Notes under the pieces: generated by a model | Seen by the model: only the letters and a program-made list of their open reading frames with translations | Databases searched by the model: none | What the model was told of the DNA's origin: nothing | In this document: positions 6,173 through 12,439 of the stretch, one piece after another | How positions within the stretch are numbered: position 1 is the first letter of the stretch | Layout of the letters: each line of letters opens with the position of its first letter | Translations under genes and position numbers: made by a program | Assembly: GCA_041166365.1 (NCBI GenBank) | Contig: JBEEFX010000081.1 | Span: forward strand, 1-14,790 | Source: DASUCS01 sp041166365 | GTDB lineage: Bacteria > Actinomycetota > Acidimicrobiia > Acidimicrobiales > JACDCH01 | Direction of reading: 5' to 3' | Length of the DNA: 14,790 nucleotides

Positions 6173-7090
6173 ATGCGCATCTCGATCAACGGCTCGGCGA
6201 CCATGGTCTTTCCGTCGGTGCCCAACGCACTGGCCGATCTCAAGGCAACGAGGTCGGAAGGCTTCTCGGGCTACTGGCTCGCGCAAGTCGGCCTCGGCGA
6301 CGCGCTCACCGTCTTCGCCGCCGCGGGCGCAGACACTGCGGATCTCGAAGTCGGAACGGCCGTGATCCCGACGTTCCCCCGTCACCCCAGCGCGTTGGCT
6401 GCGCAGGCGCTGACGACGCAGGCGGCGATTCCGGGCCGGCTCGTCCTCGGCATCGGCTTGTCCCACCAGCCGTCGGTCGAGGGAACGTGGAAGATGAAGT
6501 GGGACCGTCCCGTCCGACACATGCGCGAGTACCTCGACGTGCTGCTCCCGCTCCTCGAGACCGGTCAGGCCAACGTGACCGGGGAATTCTGGAGCGCGGA
6601 GATCGCCGGGGCGCGCCCGACGGAGACCGTGCCGTCGGTGATGTTGGCCGCCCTCGGTCCACAGATGCTCGACATCGCCGGCCGTCGTACCGACGGCACC
6701 ATCCTGTGGCTCGTCGGGCCACGCACGATCGGCGAGCACATCGCACCGCGGCTCAACGAGGCGGCGTCCGCCGCGAGCCGTCCGGCTCCTCGAGTGGTGT
6801 GCAGCCTCCCGGTGTGCGTGACCGACGACGAGCCCGGGGCGCGAGCTCTGATCGGCCAGTTCCTCGACGGCTACCAGGATCTGCCGAGCTATCGCGCCAT
6901 GCTCGATCGCGAAGGGGCCGACGGGCCCGCCGATGTCGCGATCGTGGGATCCGAGGCACAGGTGCAGGACGCGCTCGGCGCGCTCGAAGCCGCCGGCACC
7001 ACGGATTTCGCTGCACTCCCGATGAGCCTCGATCCCGAGGTCGTCGCGCGCACGCGCCAGTGTCTCGTCAGCTGGAGCGACGCGTCCTAG
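6173..7090 (+). CDS. LLM-class F420-dependent oxidoreductase
   Basis: 305 aa, with the luciferase-like TIM-barrel pattern. It opens MRISINGSAT, then FSGYWLAQVGLGDALTVFAAAG (31-52), LEVGTAVIPTFPRHPSALAAQALT (58-81) and VLGIGLSHQPSVEG (91-104) with a MREYLDVLLPLL helix. This layout resembles the actinobacterial F420 subgroup typified by MSMEG_4879 (TIGR03564), a resemblance from memory. It is not close to the LLM protein at 441, so this is not a recent duplicate. The ATG at 6173 is preceded by TAGTAC at 6 nt, an imperfect -10, and no Shine-Dalgarno. It is divergent from the nitroreductase across 40 bp, so the two redox genes may share control. Its stop shares CTAG (7087-7090) with the convergent peptidase gene. 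Confidence 0.85.
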   Translation: MRISINGSATMVFPSVPNALADLKATRSEGFSGYWLAQVGLGDALTVFAAAGADTADLEVGTAVIPTFPRHPSALAAQALTTQAAIPGRLVLGIGLSHQPSVEGTWKMKWDRPVRHMREYLDVLLPLLETGQANVTGEFWSAEIAGARPTETVPSVMLAALGPQMLDIAGRRTDGTILWLVGPRTIGEHIAPRLNEAASAASRPAPRVVCSLPVCVTDDEPGARALIGQFLDGYQDLPSYRAMLDREGADGPADVAIVGSEAQVQDALGALEAAGTTDFAALPMSLDPEVVARTRQCLVSWSDAS

Positions 7091-9294
7091 AACCCGTCTC
7101 CGTCCTGCGCTTCCGGACCACCGGCTGAAGGGTCGGGCGGAGGCTGGGGGGCGACCGGCGGCGGATACGGCGGGTGCTGTGGGGGCGCCGACGTGTACTC
7201 CGGTGGCAACGGCGTCGCCCACTCCGGCCACGCGGCGGGCAGGGCGGCGGGCAGGGCGGCGTCCCTCGCCTTGCGCTTCTTCTCGGCTCGCGAGTGGACG
7301 GTTCGAAGCGCGAACGGTCGTCCCCACGTCCACATCGCGTACGCCGCGGCGGCGACGAGCAGCAGGATCACCATGCGGGTCACACCCGCCTTCGTCGCGT
7401 CGTTCGCCTGACGGTGCGCGCTGTCGGCCAGCGAGATCGCGGCGGCGGTGTCACCCTTCTCGAGGGCGCTCTCGGCCTTGTGGACCTTGTCGTCCGCGCC
7501 GGCGAACAACAGCCCGAACGTGCCCGCGATGCCGTGGCCCGAATGCACCGCCGAGTTCGCGTCGACGATGTGGTGCGACGCATCCAACACCTGATTCGCC
7601 TCATCGATCAGGGGCTGCAGATCGGCACCGCCCTGGCTCTCGTAGTGCTGTCGGAGCGTCGGTGGAACCGCCCGCCCCAACGGACGAAGCGTGTCGGCGA
7701 TCTGGTCCCGTGTGCGCTGCACCTGCTCTGCGTCGCCGATCAGGCGCGTCGCTCGGGCGAACTCCCATTCGCTCATCGCGGAACGCACGGCCAGCGGGGC
7801 GCTCCAGTCTCCGCTCGCGTCCACGAACTTCTGATACGAGGTCTGCGCATCAGCGTGGCGTAAGAAGAGCTCTGCATCGGACAGGCCGATCACATAGGAC
7901 TTGAACAGGTCGGACGCGTTCTTCGAGCCGCCGACCTCCTCGAGCAGGTCGAGCAGCCGCTTCCAGTCGGTCGTGGTCGTCAACTGCTCCGCGGCTGGGT
8001 GTCCCTGATACGCGATCAGCTTTCGCTTGGCAGCATCGACGACCCTCGCCATCGCGTCCATGCCGACCTCGTCGGTGACCTTGCGAAGCACGGTCCATGA
8101 CGCGGTGTAGCCGAAGTGCTCCTCGTCGATGCTCTCGCTGTCCTGCAACCTCGGCTTGCCCCAGTCGTTGAGCTTCACGCTCCCCGCGGCATCGGGTGTG
8201 ATCGGGTCGGGCGCTTTGAGCGGCTCACCGGTCTTTTCCAGCGCGCGGGTCGCGTACTCCTCGGCGAACGCCTCGCTGATCCACCGGTCGACGAACACGT
8301 CCTTGTTGAACCACGTGTGCGCGATCTCGTGCAGGACGACGACCGGGTCCAGCTCGTCGCCGATGTCGATCGCGTTCTTCAACGGGTTGTACCAACCGGC
8401 GTAGCCGTAGAGATAAGGCGCGGCGGTCTCGGTGACCGTGAGGTCCTTCGTCGAGTCCGGCCACGGTTGCCCGATCAGCTTCTCGAGCTCCAGGAGACCC
8501 TTCTTCAACTGGCCGTCGACGAAGTCGACCCATTGCGGGTCGTCGGGCCAGCCCTTGATCACGATGCGCTGGCCGTCGACCGTCTCCTCCTTCTGGACGA
8601 GCTGGGCGTCGTTGTGGGCGTCGACCGCGGCCGTCCACGTGTTGGGATCGTCGATGCCATCAGCGTTGAACACGATCTGATCGCCTTGCAGCACGCGCGT
8701 CATGTCGACGCCCACGATCTCGGCATCGAGCGAGGAGGGCACCTTGATCTGCACGCTGGTCATTCCCGGATCGCCGTAACCGAACGCGATGAAGGACGAG
8801 AACGCGTCGTTGACGCGCGTGAGGCCCTGTGACCGCGGCGGTTGCGCGGGGAGGTCGTAGTCGAACTCGATTGCCTGGCTCTGCGGGTAGTACAGCGCCG
8901 GCTTCAGGGTGACCGCGGCGATCTTCACGCGCGGCGAGGGCGTGTCCTCCGGCGCCACGCTGAGCGCCGTCCCGTTGTCGCGCGTTGCGGCGAAGTTCGT
9001 GGCCTCGCTGAGCACGGGAACGCCGATCTGGGGGAAATAGAACTGATGGATGATGTTCCCGCTCGTGTACGAGGGCTGTTGGTTCGTCACGGTGATCGCG
9101 ACCTGCACGTGCACCGCATGCGCCGCGAGGTCGAGCGTGAAGACCGAGTGCGATTCGTAGCGCAGCCCCTCGGCCTGTGGGGCGGTGATCGCCACGTCGA
9201 TGACGTGCACCGCCGAGGCGGGCGGGGCCACCGCCACCATCGGCCCGAACGTGATCGCGATCGCCAGCAATGACTGCCCGAGTCGCCGCCGCAT
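7087..9294 (-). CDS. Secreted HEXXH metallopeptidase-like protein, membrane-anchored at its C-terminus
   Basis: 735 aa from the ATG at 9294. A signal peptide (RRR, hydrophobic core, cleavage probably after ASA at 28) leads to a beta-rich N-terminal half. The gluzincin-type zinc site follows: HEIAH at about 322-326, then WISEAFAEEYA. The likely third ligand is the Glu of SEAFA at 341, where M1 aminopeptidases have NEGFA, but the connecting loop is four residues shorter; E345 is at the classical M1 spacing. After a helical domain come one membrane helix (about 639-658), a basic KKRKAR stretch and a roughly 60-residue proline-rich cytoplasmic tail with a LPAALPAA repeat. The start is set by the Shine-Dalgarno GGGGGAAGC and the signal peptide; the frame is open further upstream into the thioesterase gene. 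Substrate unknown. Confidence 0.75.
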   Translation of the reverse strand: MRRRLGQSLLAIAITFGPMVAVAPPASAVHVIDVAITAPQAEGLRYESHSVFTLDLAAHAVHVQVAITVTNQQPSYTSGNIIHQFYFPQIGVPVLSEATNFAATRDNGTALSVAPEDTPSPRVKIAAVTLKPALYYPQSQAIEFDYDLPAQPPRSQGLTRVNDAFSSFIAFGYGDPGMTSVQIKVPSSLDAEIVGVDMTRVLQGDQIVFNADGIDDPNTWTAAVDAHNDAQLVQKEETVDGQRIVIKGWPDDPQWVDFVDGQLKKGLLELEKLIGQPWPDSTKDLTVTETAAPYLYGYAGWYNPLKNAIDIGDELDPVVVLHEIAHTWFNKDVFVDRWISEAFAEEYATRALEKTGEPLKAPDPITPDAAGSVKLNDWGKPRLQDSESIDEEHFGYTASWTVLRKVTDEVGMDAMARVVDAAKRKLIAYQGHPAAEQLTTTTDWKRLLDLLEEVGGSKNASDLFKSYVIGLSDAELFLRHADAQTSYQKFVDASGDWSAPLAVRSAMSEWEFARATRLIGDAEQVQRTRDQIADTLRPLGRAVPPTLRQHYESQGGADLQPLIDEANQVLDASHHIVDANSAVHSGHGIAGTFGLLFAGADDKVHKAESALEKGDTAAAISLADSAHRQANDATKAGVTRMVILLLVAAAAYAMWTWGRPFALRTVHSRAEKKRKARDAALPAALPAAWPEWATPLPPEYTSAPPQHPPYPPPVAPQPPPDPSAGGPEAQDGDGF

Positions 9295-9303
9295 GCTTCC
9301 CCC
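9295..9303 (-). promoter_or_regulatory. Ribosome binding site of the peptidase gene
   Basis: GGGGGAAGC directly precedes the ATG at 9294 on the - strand. It decides this start over in-frame starts up to 9636 that would overlap the thioesterase gene and bury the signal peptide. Confidence 0.55.
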
Positions 9304-9332
9304 GCCTGTTCTCCGCCCCGGAGTACGAATTC

Positions 9333-10139
9333 TCAGCCCGGCAACATAACCGCCAGCTGCCGGCTCTGGGCGACGAGAACACCGTCCGCCGTCCAGAGCT
9401 CGCCGTCCTCCTCGAGGAACCCCTCCACCAGCGTCTGTGTCCGGAACCGGCCGAGCACGAAGTCGTCCGGCTCGAGTCCCGCCATCGGCAGCGCGGCGCG
9501 GAAGTGGATCGTGAGGTCGACGGTCGGCACGGGGTTCGGCGATGCGAACCGCGTGAACACCGCCGGAGGGAACGCGTCGGTCATGGCCGCGACCACGGGG
9601 CCGTCGATCGGCTCCGGCGCCGCGAGCCGGATCCATCCCTCGGTCTCGGCTGGGCCATCGGCGTCGACGGCGCGGCCCTTGGTGAAGCGATGGTCCCAGT
9701 AGTCGAGGAACGGCAACGGAGGACGCTCGAGCCGGCCGTGGTCGAGGGTGTCAGCGGCCGGTGCGGACAGCGCGACCCGGTCGTTCCACGACCCGCCGGG
9801 CCAGGCCGGTGAGAACGCGGCGAGCGCCGCGGCCATCGGTCTTCCCTTCTGGGTGAGGCGAGCGGCGCAGGTCACCAGCGACCGACCGGCTCGTATGACC
9901 TCGGTCGTGATCTCCGCGGGCCCGACGGTCGGGGGAGCGGGATAGTGGACGGTCAGAGAACGCGGCGGGCGAGCATCGCCGTCGAGATCACCGAGCCGCT
10001 CGGTGAGCGCTCGCAGCAGCACGGCCGCGATGTACCCGCCGTTCGGGCCGCGAGCGATGAATGACGACTGGTCGACGTCCAGTGAGAAGTGGTCTGTGTC
10101 GTCGCGCGCCACGCCCGTGAGTGTCGTGAAGCCGGCCAT
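9333..10139 (-). CDS. Acyl-CoA thioesterase family protein (two hotdog domains)
   Basis: 268 aa from the ATG at 10139, the usual size of TesB/4HBT_3-like double-hotdog proteins. The first hotdog carries the central-helix motif GPNGGYIAAVLLRAL (31-45) and the strand RSLTVHYPAPP (60-70). The second has VPTVDLTIHFRAALP (204-218) and ends in DGVLVAQSRQLAVML (252-266), as in acyl-CoA thioesterases. It is expected to hydrolyse acyl-CoA in the cytoplasm; chain length is unknown. The ATG shares one base with the stop of the upstream regulator gene (TGATG), so translation is coupled. An in-frame start at 10322 would add 61 residues lying wholly inside the regulator gene and is unlikely. The peptidase gene follows after 38 nt and may be in the same transcript. 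Confidence 0.82.
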   Translation of the reverse strand: MAGFTTLTGVARDDTDHFSLDVDQSSFIARGPNGGYIAAVLLRALTERLGDLDGDARPPRSLTVHYPAPPTVGPAEITTEVIRAGRSLVTCAARLTQKGRPMAAALAAFSPAWPGGSWNDRVALSAPAADTLDHGRLERPPLPFLDYWDHRFTKGRAVDADGPAETEGWIRLAAPEPIDGPVVAAMTDAFPPAVFTRFASPNPVPTVDLTIHFRAALPMAGLEPDDFVLGRFRTQTLVEGFLEEDGELWTADGVLVAQSRQLAVMLPG

Positions 10140-11152
10140 CAGGAGGCGACTTCGCGAAACGTGTGCCGGTAGGCGAGGGGCGACGTGTCGAGCATGCGCT
10201 TGAAATGCGTGCGCAGCACCGATGCCGAACCGAAGCCGCAACGCTGCGCAATCAGCTCGACGGAGAGGTCGCTGCTCTCCAGCAGCTGCTGCGCGTGCAG
10301 GATTCGCTGACGAAGGAGCCATTGCAACGGCGTCGTGCCCGTCACGGTGCGGAAGCGGCGGGCGAACGTACGGGGGCTCATCAACGCGCGGCGCGACATC
10401 ACCTCGACGGTGAGGGGCTCGTCGAGGTGTTCGAGCACCCAGTCCAGCGTGGCCGCGAGCGGATCGGTGCCGTCATCCGCCCCGATGGGTGCTTCGACGA
10501 ATTGTGCCTGACCGCCGTCCCGGTGCGGCGGTACCACCATGCGCCGCGCGATCGCGTTGGCCACCTCGACGCCGTGGTCGAGGCGCACGACGTGCAGGCA
10601 CAGATCGATGCCCGCGGCCGTGCCGGCCGAGGTGAGGACCTGGCCCGAGTCGACGTACAGCACATCGGGATCGACGTCGATCTCCGGGAAGTTGGCCGCC
10701 AGCTGATCGGTGTACCGCCAGTGCGTCGTCGCTCGGAGCCCATCGAGCACTCCGGCATGTGCCAGCGCGAACGCTCCGGAGCACTCGCTCATCAGCCGCG
10801 CGCCGCGTCGGTGGGCGCGACGCAGCGCGGCGAGCATCAGCTCTGATGGCCGGAGCGACTCGTTCCCCGACCATGCCGGCACGACGATCGTGTCGGCACG
10901 ATCGAGCGCGGAGAGCGGCCGGGCGCCGTCGATGGAGAAGCCCTGGTTCGTGCGCACCCGGGATCCGTCCGGCGACACCAGGATCAGCTCGTACGGCCAG
11001 GGGTCCACGATCTCGGGGCGCGCCAACCCGAACACCTCACAGATGACCGCGAGCTCGAACGGCGCGACGCCGTGGGTCACCAGGGCGGCGACGACGTGCG
11101 GCGATCTCACAGACCGAGGGCCCCGCGTCGTTGTTCGCTTGTTCGGGATCAC
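10139..11152 (-). CDS. GlxA-type AraC-family transcriptional regulator (DJ-1/PfpI domain + HTH)
   Basis: 337 aa with two domains. Residues about 19-205 form a DJ-1/PfpI-like sensor: VAALVTHGVAPFELAVICEVFG, TIVVPAWSG and the nucleophile-elbow-like SECSGAFALAHAGVLDG with C124. Residues about 235-333 carry the AraC double helix-turn-helix, with MSPRTFARRFRTVTGTTPLQWL and IAQRCGFGSASVLRTHFKRM. Such proteins usually activate nearby metabolic genes on sensing a small molecule. Here the coupled thioesterase gene (TGATG overlap) is the obvious candidate target. The start is the GTG at 11152; a GTG at 11110 would give a shorter N-terminus that still keeps the whole sensor domain. The gene is divergent from the 56-aa protein gene across 78 bp. 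Confidence 0.87.
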   Translation of the reverse strand: MIPNKRTTTRGPRSVRSPHVVAALVTHGVAPFELAVICEVFGLARPEIVDPWPYELILVSPDGSRVRTNQGFSIDGARPLSALDRADTIVVPAWSGNESLRPSELMLAALRRAHRRGARLMSECSGAFALAHAGVLDGLRATTHWRYTDQLAANFPEIDVDPDVLYVDSGQVLTSAGTAAGIDLCLHVVRLDHGVEVANAIARRMVVPPHRDGGQAQFVEAPIGADDGTDPLAATLDWVLEHLDEPLTVEVMSRRALMSPRTFARRFRTVTGTTPLQWLLRQRILHAQQLLESSDLSVELIAQRCGFGSASVLRTHFKRMLDTSPLAYRHTFREVAS

Positions 11153-11230
11153 CCCAGTGTGGCAGAAACCGTGTGGTTATGTACATCCCTGCCACTCGCC
11201 GGATCCGGGGTCGAGGAGGAGGATGAGGTC
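11153..11230. promoter_or_regulatory. Divergent intergenic region between the GlxA-type regulator and the 56-aa gene
   Basis: This 78-bp gap must hold both promoters. GTGTGG occurs twice in direct orientation (11157-11162 and 11171-11176), 14 bp apart, which could suit an AraC-type activator. An AT-richer TTATGTACAT stretch lies at 11177-11186 and may contain a -10 box for the rightward gene. These are suggestions only. Confidence 0.35.
11212..11222 (+). promoter_or_regulatory. Ribosome binding site for the 56-aa protein
   Basis: CGAGGAGGAGG lies 8 nt before the ATG at 11231. It is the strongest Shine-Dalgarno in the window and fixes that start. Confidence 0.65.
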
Positions 11231-11401
11231 ATGTTCAGCGTCCACTGTCCGCAGCACGGCACCGAGGTCCTGTTGCCGGAGCGTCGTATCGAGTCCTTGC
11301 ACAACACCGTGACCGGGATCGAGGTGCGCTGGGTCTGCTTCTGCGGGCACCGCGGGTCGTTCGTGACCGGTCGCCGGCGCCCCGCCAACAACATTGCGTG
11401 A
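11231..11401 (+). CDS. 56-aa protein with a zinc-ribbon-like Cys/His pattern
   Basis: A small basic protein whose start is fixed by a strong Shine-Dalgarno (GAGGAGGAGG). It begins MFSVHCPQHG, giving possible ligands H5, C6 and H9, and has WVCFCGHRG in the second half with C36, C38 and H40. Two such knuckles on either side of a charged hairpin (ILL-like strand, then IEVRW) suggest a compact zinc ribbon; the C-x-C-G-H variant is unusual. I do not recognise the family by name. Small ribbons may bind nucleic acid or act as protein-contact modules, but the sequence gives no direct function. Longer in-frame starts (11072) run through the neighbouring promoter region and are rejected. Confidence 0.65.
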   Translation: MFSVHCPQHGTEVLLPERRIESLHNTVTGIEVRWVCFCGHRGSFVTGRRRPANNIA

Positions 11402-11424
11402 CTCCGGAAAGCGGCGCGACAGCG

Positions 11425-12426
11425 TTACTCCGCGATGCCGACGGGCTTCTCGTCGATGATCTGGTCGAGGTACTCGGACAGGCCGTAACCGATGCGGCCG
11501 TCATCGAGCGTCCACTCGGTCAGCCCCTCGCTGATGCGGGTGACGAGTTGCTCGCCGTCGGGTGTCTTGCGACGGTTGCGCAACGGGATCAGGGAACGGA
11601 CCGAGCCCGACACCGACCACTCCTTGTCCTTGGACCGCAACGTCGCGGTGATGGACTGGTGATAGCTGTCGTCGCCCTCCCACTCCGTCGAGATCTCGAA
11701 GTCGTGGCACAGATGGAGCTTCTCGCCGTCCCACACGAAGCCGCCTCGCGTGCCGGGCCCGTCCTGGCGGGCGATGCGGCTGCCCATGAACCCGAAGTCC
11801 TCACCGAAGTTGGCGGTGAGCCACCGGTAGTACCAGGGCGCCTGCCAGTAGCGCGGCCCCCACGAATGGTCGCGTAGCCCGAAGCCGTCGACCGCCCACT
11901 CCTGTTCGCCGACGCGGATGGTGCCGCGCCCGCCGATGAGTTGCTCGTAGTGGCCCTTGGCGAACTCCTCGCCGGGTTTCTCATGGGGCTCGTCCGGCTC
12001 GCCGCCGAACATCGCGGACAGGCCGCGGTAGTTCAGGCGCACCTCGCACTCCTCGTACGGGTTGTTGGTGAAGGCCTCGCGTGGATCCGCCATCTGGAGC
12101 GGGTCGTCGAGGATGACGACCTTGCCGGAGTACTCGACGTTGAGCTCCTCGAACGGAGTGACGACCTCGAAGCGCATCCCCGCGGCATCGAACGCGTCGT
12201 TGTCGTGAATGTCGGGCCGCTTGAACATGAATCCGACGCGTCCGTCCGGCAGGTAGATGCAACACGTCATCTCGCCGACGCCTTCGTTGGCCCTGTTGCC
12301 GAGGCGGAAGAACCCGCCGACCTGACGCTGCGGGTCGTAGACGTTGAAGTACATCGACTCATTGAAATTCGGCTCGGGACCGAGCTCGTGCATGTACTCG
12401 TCCTGCGGTTCCAGTCGCACACCCAT
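11425..12426 (-). CDS. Uncharacterised protein with RDHSWG motif (DUF7064/DUF7065-like)
   Basis: A 333-aa soluble protein, rich in aromatic and acidic residues, with no signal peptide or membrane helix. The clearest mark is GFGLRDHSWGPRYWQAPWYYRW (181-202). RDHSWG with a following W-rich strand recurs in a widespread actinobacterial and proteobacterial family that looks like a beta-barrel of the AttH/CrtC (lipocalin-like hydratase) type. I name this from memory and no function is established. The N-terminal part, FNESMYFNVYDPQRQVGGFFRLGNRANEG (21-49), fits the first barrel strands. The ATG is preceded by TAGCTT at 7 nt, overlapping the stop of the upstream fusion gene, so it may have its own leaderless transcript besides operon read-through. 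Confidence 0.7.
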   Translation of the reverse strand: MGVRLEPQDEYMHELGPEPNFNESMYFNVYDPQRQVGGFFRLGNRANEGVGEMTCCIYLPDGRVGFMFKRPDIHDNDAFDAAGMRFEVVTPFEELNVEYSGKVVILDDPLQMADPREAFTNNPYEECEVRLNYRGLSAMFGGEPDEPHEKPGEEFAKGHYEQLIGGRGTIRVGEQEWAVDGFGLRDHSWGPRYWQAPWYYRWLTANFGEDFGFMGSRIARQDGPGTRGGFVWDGEKLHLCHDFEISTEWEGDDSYHQSITATLRSKDKEWSVSGSVRSLIPLRNRRKTPDGEQLVTRISEGLTEWTLDDGRIGYGLSEYLDQIIDEKPVGIAE

Positions 12427-12433
12427 GACGGGG

Positions 12434-12439
12434 AAGCTA
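12434..12439 (-). promoter_or_regulatory. Candidate -10 box for the RDHSWG-motif gene, overlapping the upstream stop codon
   Basis: TAGCTT on the - strand begins with the TAG stop of the methyltransferase-Mug gene and ends 7 nt before the ATG at 12426, the geometry of a leaderless start. No -35 box at the right distance is seen. Confidence 0.45.

Noticed and set aside
5467..7128. A 553-codon open frame on the + strand
   Set aside because: It overlaps the nitroreductase and second LLM genes in the wrong frame or strand; its Arg-rich composition is typical of shadow frames.
7226..7261. Short direct repeat GGCAGGGCGGC in the peptidase tail
   Set aside because: It simply encodes the LPAALPAA low-complexity tail; no independent role is supported.
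9295..9636. 114-residue N-terminal extension of the metallopeptidase
   Set aside because: It is antiparallel in content to nothing recognisable, overlaps the thioesterase gene, and would place the signal peptide inside the protein.
10140..10322. 61-residue N-terminal extension of the double-hotdog thioesterase
   Set aside because: It lies entirely within the AraC helix-turn-helix coding sequence and does not resemble a domain; ATG 10139 matches the family start.
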